The notes below the pieces were generated by a model. The model had not been told where the DNA came from. It made no database searches and saw only the letters and a list, made by a program, of their open reading frames with translations. A DNA stretch of 64,000 nt from JBGSMF01 sp964651475 (GTDB taxonomy: Bacteria > Chloroflexota > Anaerolineae > Fen-1058): contig CAZYXV010000005.1 in the NCBI GenBank assembly GCA_964651475.1, positions 62,001-126,000 on the forward strand. The letters are read 5' to 3'. Position 1 is the stretch's first letter. Each line of letters starts with the position of its first letter. Made by a program: the position numbers and the translations under genes. This document shows, one piece after another, positions 43,996-51,136 of this stretch.

Positions 43996-44034
43996 AACGT
44001 CAAACGTCAGAAGTAGGGAACAAGGAGGGTGCGG

Positions 44035-46725
44035 ATGACTAGAATGCGGGCCTGGATGTTCGTGTTTGTTTTGGCATTGCTCGCGGGGCCGGCGCAGGCG
44101 GCATCGCAAGCACATGGAGAACGAATTGCCAATGCCGCTGCTGTGGGGCAACCCGGCACTTCCCTAGTTTTCGTTGAAAACGTCGGCCAATTCCCGCCGG
44201 AGGTGCGTTTCTACGCCCTCGGCGTGGGGCTGTGGATTGGAGACGATGGCGTATGGCGGCAGGAAGGCGGAGAGGGGGAGAGGGGGATAGAGGGTGTTTA
44301 CGTGCCATTAGCCCCGCGGCCTTTTAACCGGCTGGCGGAGCGCGTCCACTTTTATCCTTCTGCCGATCCGGCGACGTGGCGCGAAGATGTGCCGGTGTGG
44401 GGCGGCGTGCAGCTGGCGGACGTTTATCCTGGCGTTGACCTGGAACTGACTGGCGTGGACGGCGGCGTGGCGTGGCAGTGGGACTGCACGGGCGCATGCC
44501 CGGCGGACTTGCCCGTGCTCACAGCGTCTGCTGCCATGCCGCAGGCCGTCACCGATAATCCCGGTGCGCTCATCGGCGGCACATTCGTCGGCGGCAGCGC
44601 CTACGATGGCCTTACCGGGTTGGTCCTGGACGACGATGGCACGGTGTATGTGGCAGGCAGCACATCCAGCACCGACGCTGGATTTACCGGTCCGGTTTTC
44701 GTCGCGGCATACGCGCCGGATTTAAAGACGCGGCGATTCGTCACCTTTCTCGGCGGCGATCTAGAGTACGATTCCATCCGCGATTTGGCGCGCGACGCGG
44801 CAGGCAACCTCTACGTGGTCGGCAGCACGTGGTCGCGCCAGTTCCCGGTCACGCCGGGCGCGTTCGATACGGTATTGAACGACGGGCGCTTGGACAATTG
44901 CCCTACCGGCAATCTGCAAAAGCCGTGCCCGGATGCCTTTGCGGCCCGTTTCAACGCCGCCGGGCAGTTGAGCTACGCCACATACCTGGGCGGCGCGAAA
45001 ATGGATATCCCCGGCCTGGGCAATCAGGGCGGCGACGATTATGGGATAGGTATCCGCGCCGACGCGGCAGGCAACATCTATGTGGTGGGCAACACCGATT
45101 CCGACGATTTACCCACCACACCGGGAGCCTACGACCGTACGTTTTCGTACATGGATATTGGCCTCAACCCGGATGTGTTCGTCGTCAAACTGCGGCCCGG
45201 TGGGGCTGGGGCGGCGGACTTGGTATACAGCACGTATGTCGGTGCGGGTTTCATCAACGAGGCACACGGGATGGCGCTGGATGCGCAGGGTGTGGCCTAC
45301 GTCACCGGCAGCGTGACGGGCCACGACGGGCTGATTCCGCCGGAAATTGACTTTCCGCGCACGTCGGGCGCGTATCCCAACGCGAGCGAGTGTCGCGCTT
45401 ACTATTGCCAGGACGTGTTCTTTTTCAAACTGCGTCCCGGCGGACAGGGCAGCGCCGACATGCTCTATAGCACCTTCTTTGGCGGTTCGTCGTCATCCTC
45501 GGTAGTCTCTGAGATGGAGTGGGGGGCGGATGTGGCGCTGGCATCCAATGGCGCGGTCGTCATCGTCGGCGCCGCTGCTTCAGACGATTTTCCTACAACA
45601 ACCGGCGCGTTTTTGACCTCCTATCCGGTTGGCGCGTCTCCTGCGGGCTTTGTCGCCCGGCTCAATCCAGCGGGGCAGGGAACGGCGGATTTGCAGTACA
45701 GCACCTTCCTGGGGGGGCGTTACGAGACGCGTCCGCTGGCGGTAGCAGTGGATGCTGATGGGCAGGCTTACGTCACCGGTATTACCACGTCGCCGGACTT
45801 TCCCTTCACGCGCGGGGCGTTCGATTCGACGCTGAACGGCGAGGATGATGCCTTTCTCACTCACCTGGCGCTCCAGGGGCAGGGCGGCGCCGATCTCAAA
45901 TATAGCACATTCCTGGGCGGACATGACGACGATGTGGGCAATGGGCTGGCACTTGCCGGAACCGACGCCGTCCACGTGGCCGGCAGAACTTATTCGACGA
46001 ATCTGCCGCTGCCCGACGACGGGCACGATCCCACACATAATGGCGGCGCGGATGGCTTTATCGCCCGGCTGGCGTTGGGCGCTGCTAACATCTCCGGGCG
46101 ACTCGCCGATGAAAATGGCGCGCCGCTGGTGGGCATCACCGTCAACGCGGGAACGTATACGGCGGTGACGAACAGCCAGGGTCAGTACGCCTTCACCGAC
46201 CTCCCGGCGGGGATCTATACGATTACGCCAAGTCGAGAGTATTTCTGGGAACCGGCACAGCGCGTCGTCAGCGTGCCGCCGGACGCGACAGGGCATGATT
46301 TTGTTGGGCGCAATCTGGTCAAGACCGTCACACCCTCCAGCTACCAGGGCACATTGTTGATGGGGACGCCCATTACCTATACCGTCGCGCTCGTTTTTCC
46401 AGATGCCACGGCGCGCACCTTTTATGATAGAATTCCGACGTATACCACGTATATTCCCGGCACCCTGGTCGCACCGAGCGGGGTGGTCTATGATGCGGGC
46501 ACGCGCACCGTCGCAGGGCCGCTCACAATCGCGCCGGGGACGCCGCTCAGCGTGACGTTTGCCGTGCGGGTGGGCATCGTTGGCAGCGTCGGTTTTGCGC
46601 CACAGATTGCCAACCGCGCGTGCGTCTATCCCACCGGGCAGACGCTTGATGCCTGTGTCTGGTCTAACGAGGTGCGCACCTTTACGTATGCCCGGCAAGT
46701 CTTTCTGCCATTGGTGTTGCGGTAG
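44035..46725 (+). CDS. secreted SBBP-repeat protein with carboxypeptidase-regulatory-like domain and YLPLV-type tail
   Basis: 896 residues. I use the ATG at 44035 (GGAGG six bases upstream) and not the GTG at 44029. Signal peptide to about residue 22 (LLAGPAQA), N-terminal domain with VFVENVGQFPPEVRFYALG, SBBP repeats (about 180-690; for example DAAGNIYVVGNTDSDDLPTT), then a CarboxypepD_reg-like fold (ISGRLADENGAPLVGITVNA; DLPAGIYTITPS) and a DUF11-like domain (ITYTVALVFPDATARTFYD). It ends YARQVFLPLVLR. Same architecture as the minus-strand protein at 30389-32935, so the two are probably paralogues. It starts 39 bases after the giant gene, on the same strand. Confidence 0.88.
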   Translation: MTRMRAWMFVFVLALLAGPAQAASQAHGERIANAAAVGQPGTSLVFVENVGQFPPEVRFYALGVGLWIGDDGVWRQEGGEGERGIEGVYVPLAPRPFNRLAERVHFYPSADPATWREDVPVWGGVQLADVYPGVDLELTGVDGGVAWQWDCTGACPADLPVLTASAAMPQAVTDNPGALIGGTFVGGSAYDGLTGLVLDDDGTVYVAGSTSSTDAGFTGPVFVAAYAPDLKTRRFVTFLGGDLEYDSIRDLARDAAGNLYVVGSTWSRQFPVTPGAFDTVLNDGRLDNCPTGNLQKPCPDAFAARFNAAGQLSYATYLGGAKMDIPGLGNQGGDDYGIGIRADAAGNIYVVGNTDSDDLPTTPGAYDRTFSYMDIGLNPDVFVVKLRPGGAGAADLVYSTYVGAGFINEAHGMALDAQGVAYVTGSVTGHDGLIPPEIDFPRTSGAYPNASECRAYYCQDVFFFKLRPGGQGSADMLYSTFFGGSSSSSVVSEMEWGADVALASNGAVVIVGAAASDDFPTTTGAFLTSYPVGASPAGFVARLNPAGQGTADLQYSTFLGGRYETRPLAVAVDADGQAYVTGITTSPDFPFTRGAFDSTLNGEDDAFLTHLALQGQGGADLKYSTFLGGHDDDVGNGLALAGTDAVHVAGRTYSTNLPLPDDGHDPTHNGGADGFIARLALGAANISGRLADENGAPLVGITVNAGTYTAVTNSQGQYAFTDLPAGIYTITPSREYFWEPAQRVVSVPPDATGHDFVGRNLVKTVTPSSYQGTLLMGTPITYTVALVFPDATARTFYDRIPTYTTYIPGTLVAPSGVVYDAGTRTVAGPLTIAPGTPLSVTFAVRVGIVGSVGFAPQIANRACVYPTGQTLDACVWSNEVRTFTYARQVFLPLVLR

Positions 46726-46762
46726 AATATGTCTACATTCCAGTGGGGGCATTGAACACGCG

Positions 46763-46804
46763 CCGCCCCCTCTTGCCGCTATACCGGCAAGAGGGGGCGG
46801 TTTG
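46763..46804 (+). terminator. terminator-like hairpin after the SBBP gene
   Basis: CCGCCCCCTCTTGCC and GGCAAGAGGGGGCGG form a 15-pair perfect stem with an eight-base loop, followed by TTTG. It lies 38 bases after the stop of the SBBP gene. Confidence 0.75.
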
Positions 46805-46865
46805 TCAAGTTCACACGTTGTCTATCTTCCCCACCGAGATCGTCGTCACCAGTGAGACGGCGCCC

Positions 46866-46928
46866 GCGCAGCGCGACGCGATCTCTGGGAACAACGGGCA
46901 CGGCATCGGGTTGACAATGCCGTCAACA
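46866..46928 (+). pseudogene. scrap of a beta-helix gene
   Basis: One frame reads PAQRDAISGNNGHGIGL, which matches the repeat units of the giant protein (PAQRNVISWNSGHGIQI at 37072-37122), and the DNA is also similar. It has no start and no continuation, so it is a leftover of a second giant-gene copy. Confidence 0.55.
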
Positions 46929-46974
46929 TTTGACGAATCTAGAAACTTGTATAGTTTTTGCCGTTGAGGGAGCT

Positions 46975-47103
46975 ATGCCAGTTCGTCACGCTGTTTTAGG
47001 TCTACTTGCACAACGCCCGCGGCACGGGTACGAATTGCGCGCGGCGTTTCAGGCGCTTGTCGGCGGCGAGGAGAATTGGAACGTCAAGCCGGCGCATCAC
47101 TGA
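46975..47103 (+). pseudogene. PadR-family regulator, 5' fragment (copy B)
   Basis: 42 codons: MPVRHAVLGLLAQRPRHGYE and further RAAFQALVGGEENWNVKPA, the start of the winged helix of PadR regulators, which should continue with an IYTTL-type segment. The frame instead runs into foreign DNA (HH-stop) at about 47095-47103, where the serine recombinase fragment on the other strand begins. Upstream (46929-47000) it shares sequence with copy A at 36184. PadR proteins are about 110-180 residues, so most of the gene is lost. Confidence 0.8.
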
Positions 47104-47650
47104 TACACAAAACGCTGGTAAAGTCGTGATTAAGCTTTACGTTGGGCGTCTTATCCGCTCCCACGTCTACCCGCTCCACAATGCCTTGTACTATTGTGCG
47201 CCGCGCTTCAAACTGCAATTGACGCTCCTCTTCTGTGGTCGGTTCAAAGTCTAGCCCCGTGTAACCCGCCACTAGATTTTCACGGTACACCCGCGCCACT
47301 TCTAAAAGCTGCTCCATACGGTTGCCAGTCAACACGCTCTTTTCGGCAAGCTCCCGCTGTACCCCGCTTCTCTCGATATACAAAGCTGTTAGTTGGGTTT
47401 GCATGGCGTCCTCAGTGATTACACCGTCCAGCCCCCACCTAATAAGCCGCTGCTCATTCATTGCAAGGTTGTCTAGTTTGGCTCGCAACCGCTCACAATC
47501 CGCCGTTGCATCTTTCGTCTTGGCTTGCTCTTGGGCAATGGCCGCTTGTATATCCGCTTCAAACCTTACGGGGTCGCTAATATGCTCCCACGTCTTGCGC
47601 CAGATTTCCGCGTCAAGCTTGTGTGCTGATACAAGTTTAGCAGGAAGTAC
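47084..47650 (-). pseudogene. large serine recombinase, C-terminal fragment
   Basis: The stretch PAKLVSAHKLDAEIWRKTWE, DPVRFEADIQ, a coiled coil (RLRAKLDNLAMNEQRLIRWG) and ARRTIVQGIVERVDVG fit the C-terminal part of large serine recombinases, after the zinc ribbon. The catalytic N-terminal and zinc-ribbon parts are absent; beyond about 47650 the frame has no family similarity. The last codons (SDAPA-stop) come from the broken PadR gene, so the junction lies near 47095-47103. Not functional as it stands. Confidence 0.7.
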
Positions 47651-47660
47651 ATCCAGAGAC

Positions 47661-47960
47661 TCAAAAATTGAATAGCCGGCAGGACTCTTCAGCGTACTGT
47701 TGAAGGTGAGCGTAGCGGTAGGGTTCCAGCACAACTTCGACACGATTGGCCCATACCCGAATGAAGCCGGGTTTCTGATACAAGTGAGCGCACAGCGTAG
47801 CGAACTCAGCTTTCTGCCACTCTTCTGAAACGCAGAAATGTTCTTGGACATAATAGTGTGCGTTGAGAAGGATCATCTTGCAGATCATCATGACGAGGTC
47901 TTTGTTCAAGTTGCGCTCGTAGAAAGGCGAATCCAGCGAGATTGTATTTACAGTTTTTTG
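47661..47960 (-). pseudogene. C-terminal fragment of an unidentified gene, possibly a transposase
   Basis: A minus-strand frame ending at 47661 reads as true protein sequence (NLNKDLVMMICKMILLNAHY; FATLCAHLYQKPGFIRVWAN), with no start codon in context; upstream of about 47965 it overlaps the IS630 gene on the other strand. I do not recognise the family with certainty. It is one more broken piece in a mosaic of mobile-element debris. Confidence 0.45.
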
Positions 47961-47964
47961 GCGC

Positions 47965-48444
47965 TTGGCCAACCGCGTGTTTATTGCCTCTCCTTCGGGA
48001 CGCCAACGCTTCAACGTGCTCGGTGCCGTCGATGCGGTGACGAAACAAATCTTTGCAGTCACGAATGAAACATACATCAATGCCGAGAGCGTTTGTCTCT
48101 TGTTGACCCAGATCGCGGCCGCTTATGCCGGCAAGGCGGTGACCATCGTGCTGGATAACGCCCGCTATCAAAAATGTGAAGTGGTGTTGCAACACGCCGC
48201 CGCCTTGGGCATCGAACTGCTTTACTTGCCCGCCTATTCGCCGCATCTGAATTTGATCGAGCGCCTCTGGCGCTTTGTCCGCAAAGAGTGCTTGTATTCC
48301 AAGTACTATCCCAAGTTCGACAGATTCAAGCAAGCGATTGCTGATTGCATCCAAACGGCCCATACCAAACACCGAGACGAACTGGAACCCTTGTTGTCGT
48401 GGAACTTTCAGTCGTTCGAAAAAGTCCAAATCTCAACCGTTTAG
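47965..48444 (+). mobile_element. IS630-family transposase, 3' fragment
   Basis: The frame gives the C-terminal DDE_3 region: SGRQRFNVLGAVDAVTKQIF, VTIVLDNARYQKC (second Asp), and LLYLPAYSPHLNLIERLWRF (the Glu of the DDE triad). The N-terminal helix-turn-helix half and the first Asp region, about 180 residues, are missing at about 47965, where the previous fragment begins. No clear terminal inverted repeat was seen at the right end. Inactive. Confidence 0.85.
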
Positions 48445-48510
48445 AGTATATTTGGCAAACACGTGCGAAGAAAGGAAGGTGGGCATGAAATCCAGTTTCC
48501 AAATAACGCT

Positions 48511-48560
48511 GTAGGGCGGGTTTCTAACCCGCCTTTGGCAAGTATGGAAACTTGCCCTAC
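48511..48560. repeat. compound palindromic repeat (GTAGGGC...GCCCTAC)
   Basis: GGGCGGGTTTCTAACCCGCC is a hairpin on its own, and the outer GTAGGGC (48511-48517) pairs with GCCCTAC (48554-48560); AAGTATGGAAACTT inside is also nearly palindromic. It lies in the 219-base gap between the IS630 fragment and the next gene, which holds no other gene I can support. Confidence 0.6.
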
Positions 48561-48620
48561 TTGGAAAGTGGAGCTGGATGGGCGAACCGGACCGGCACAT
48601 TTTCATCTTGCAGGCAAATG

Positions 48621-48629
48621 TGTTAAAAT
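48621..48629 (+). promoter_or_regulatory. candidate extended -10 promoter of the PLP-enzyme gene
   Basis: TGTTAAAAT, about 34 bases upstream of the ATG at 48664; same TGnTAAAAT form as in front of xth, greA and the two-component operon. Confidence 0.45.
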
Positions 48630-48663
48630 TCCACTGTCAATCATTAATCCATTGAGGTGAATC

Positions 48664-49908
48664 ATGCTAAACGTATCTCTGGTGCGCCAACAATTTCCAT
48701 CATTACGACAAATGCACAATGACCAGCCCGTGGTGTTTTTCGACAATCCCGGCGGCACGCAGGTGCCGCAAAGTGTCATTGATGCAATGACTCGTTACTT
48801 GCTGCACGACAATGCCAATCACGGGGGCGCTTTCGGCACCAGTCAGCGCAGCGATGCGATGCTGGAAGAAGCCCACCGCGCGATGGCCGATATGCTGGGC
48901 GCGGCCTCGCCGGGTGAGATGATCTTTGGTCAAAATATGACAACCCTGACTTTCTCACTCAGCCGGGCGTTGGGGCAATGGCTACAGCCGGGCGATGAGG
49001 TCGTCGTCACGCGGCTGGATCACGATGCCAATATCACGCCGTGGGTGCTGATGGCGCGCGATGTGGGCGCGGCGGTGAAATGGGTGGATTTTGACGTCGA
49101 GGACTGTACGCTCAAGCTGTCCGACTTTGAAGCGCAGATTTCCAGGCGGACAAAAATTGTGGCCGTTGGCTACGCCTCGAACGCCGTTGGCACAATCAAC
49201 GACGTAAAAAAGATTGTCGAGATGGCGCACTCGGTTGGGGCGCTGGCTTTTATTGACGCTGTGCAGTACGCGCCGCACGGTCCGATTGATGTGCAGGCGT
49301 TGGGTTGCGACTTGCTGGCATGTTCGGCGTACAAATTTTTTGGGCCGCACGTCGGCGTCTTGTACGGCAAGCGCGATTGGCTGGAGCAATTGCCGGCCTA
49401 CAAGGTACGCCCGGCCGATGATCGCCCGCCGCACAAATTTGAAACCGGCACGCAGAATCACGAAGGAATTGCCGGGACGCTGGCGGCCGTAGAATACCTG
49501 GCGCAAATCTCTAGCCCCCCCCACCAAAATTCAAGCCGGCGCGAGCGAATTGTGGCCGGGATGCACTCAATCCAAGAGTACGAACGAGGGTTGTGCGAGC
49601 AATTGATAACAGGCTTGCAGCAAATCAAGGGCTTGCGCATGTACGGCATCACCGAGCCGGCGCAGTTCGACTGGCGCGTGCCAACAGTGTCTTTTCGCCT
49701 GGAAGGGTTCTCGCCGCGCCAGGTGGCGGAATACCTGGGACAGCGCGGCATCTTTGTGTGGGACGGCAATTATTACGCGCTGGCCATGACCGAACGGTTG
49801 GAAATAGAGCAGAGCGGCGGCATGGTGCGCGTGGGGCTGGCGCACTATAACACCGATCAAGAAGTTGAGCGTTTGTTAAGGGAATTACACCATCTCGTTG
49901 CCGCCTAG
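48664..49908 (+). CDS. cysteine-desulfurase-like PLP enzyme (aminotransferase class V)
   Basis: 414 residues, fold type I PLP enzyme of the NifS/CsdA relatives. VVFFDNPGGTQVPQSV is the usual start, TRLDHDANITPW and FIDAVQYAPHG carry PLP contacts, and the Schiff-base Lys is in ACSAYKFFGPHVG. The C-terminal loop that holds the active Cys in true desulfurases reads FVWDGNYYALAM, with no Cys, so sulfur transfer is doubtful; the family TIGR01976-like proteins share this. GAGGTGA lies before the ATG. It stands alone between mobile debris and the iron transporter. Confidence 0.88.
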   Translation: MLNVSLVRQQFPSLRQMHNDQPVVFFDNPGGTQVPQSVIDAMTRYLLHDNANHGGAFGTSQRSDAMLEEAHRAMADMLGAASPGEMIFGQNMTTLTFSLSRALGQWLQPGDEVVVTRLDHDANITPWVLMARDVGAAVKWVDFDVEDCTLKLSDFEAQISRRTKIVAVGYASNAVGTINDVKKIVEMAHSVGALAFIDAVQYAPHGPIDVQALGCDLLACSAYKFFGPHVGVLYGKRDWLEQLPAYKVRPADDRPPHKFETGTQNHEGIAGTLAAVEYLAQISSPPHQNSSRRERIVAGMHSIQEYERGLCEQLITGLQQIKGLRMYGITEPAQFDWRVPTVSFRLEGFSPRQVAEYLGQRGIFVWDGNYYALAMTERLEIEQSGGMVRVGLAHYNTDQEVERLLRELHHLVAA

Positions 49909-49910
49909 CA

Positions 49911-49970
49911 GGCTGTCGGAGAACCCCACACGCGCCGAGGACAGCGCGTGGAGATCCTCTCCGACAAGCT
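49911..49970. terminator. bidirectional terminator-like hairpin between convergent genes
   Basis: TGTCGGAGA...CCACACGCGC on the left can pair with GCGCGTGG...TCTCCGACA on the right. It lies between the convergent PLP-enzyme and ABC-transporter genes, immediately after the stop at 49908. No long T run, so the function is an inference. Confidence 0.5.
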
Positions 49971-50025
49971 GCTAGGCCGCAGCCTGATGCAAGCGCCTGT
50001 TTGCCGTTTCCGCGGCGGGCAGGCG

Positions 50026-51102
50026 CTATTCTTTAGGCAGCACGTGGATGCAATCCTCGCGCAGTTCCAACTCTACCGTGCTCCCTTCGGGATGGATGAC
50101 CATGCGCGAAGGGTCGGTCTCCACCGCAGTGAGCAGTTGGCCGTTCACTTCGATGTCATAGTCAATCGAATCGCCCAGATAAGCAGCGCGGCGCACCTGT
50201 CCCTGCACCTTTCCCCCCCGCTCGACAACCTTGATCATCTCTGGGCGGACCAGCAGTGTGACGGTATCGTCGGCGGCATAATCTTCTTGGGACGCAGGTA
50301 ACCTGAAATCCAGGTTCCATGCCTGCACGACGAGCGAACCGTTTTCGATCCCGCGCACAATGCCCGGCACAAAATTGGCGCGCCCGATGAAATCGGCCAC
50401 AAAGCGCGTACGCGGACGCCGATAAATTTCCATCGGCGGGCCGATTTGCTCGATCTCGCCGCGGTTCATCACCACAATCCGGTCCGAAAGCGTCATGGCC
50501 TCGATCTGGTCGTGCGTGACGTATACGCTGGTGATGCCCAACTGCTTTTGAATGCGGCGGATTTCCGCCCGCATCTGCTCGCGCAATTTGGCGTCCAGGT
50601 TAGAAAGCGGCTCATCCATCAGCAGCACCTTGGGCTCCATCACCAGCGCGCGCGCCAGGGCCACGCGCTGCTGCTGCCCGCCCGAAAGTTGATTCGGCGC
50701 GCGCGCTTCCAGCCCTCCTAACTGAACCAAAGCCATCACCTGATCCACCCGCTGCTTGATCTCTGCTCCAGATCGCCGCGCCACGTTCAGGCCGTAGGCA
50801 ATGTTTTCAAAAACGTTCAGGTGCGGAAATATGGCATAGCTTTGAAAGACCATAGACATGTCGCGCTTGTGCGGCGGGAGCGTATTGATTTCTTGCCCGT
50901 CCAGCCGGATGCGCCCCGACGAGGGAAATTCAAAGCCGGCAATCAGGCGCAGCGTCGTCGTTTTGCCGCAGCCAGATGGCCCCAAGAGCGTGACCAACTC
51001 GCCTTTCTCAATATCCAGCGACACACCATTGACGGCCATCACCTCGCCGCTGCCTCCGCGCGCCGGGAAAACCTTGGTGATATTCTCCAACGATAGATGC
51101 AT
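50026..51102 (-). CDS. ABC transporter ATP-binding protein, Fe3+/spermidine type (FbpC/PotA-like)
   Basis: 358 residues from the ATG at 51102 (GGGAG upstream); a longer frame to 51129 is unlikely. Walker A GPSGCGKTTTLRLIAG, signature LSGGQQQRVALARAL, Walker B VLLMDEPLSNLDA, H-loop YVTHDQIEAMTLSDR, then a TOBE domain (about 275-355; ADDTVTLLVRPEMIKV). It drives import for the permease encoded just upstream. Three genes in order binding protein, permease, ATPase form one operon. Confidence 0.95.
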   Translation of the reverse strand: MHLSLENITKVFPARGGSGEVMAVNGVSLDIEKGELVTLLGPSGCGKTTTLRLIAGFEFPSSGRIRLDGQEINTLPPHKRDMSMVFQSYAIFPHLNVFENIAYGLNVARRSGAEIKQRVDQVMALVQLGGLEARAPNQLSGGQQQRVALARALVMEPKVLLMDEPLSNLDAKLREQMRAEIRRIQKQLGITSVYVTHDQIEAMTLSDRIVVMNRGEIEQIGPPMEIYRRPRTRFVADFIGRANFVPGIVRGIENGSLVVQAWNLDFRLPASQEDYAADDTVTLLVRPEMIKVVERGGKVQGQVRRAAYLGDSIDYDIEVNGQLLTAVETDPSRMVIHPEGSTVELELREDCIHVLPKE

Positions 51103-51136
51103 TACGCTTACTCCCAATTCAACAGGCACATGCCGC

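Noticed and set aside
47084..48444. Intact integrative element with recombinase and transposase
   Set aside because: Every gene piece lacks its N-terminal half and no terminal repeats were found.
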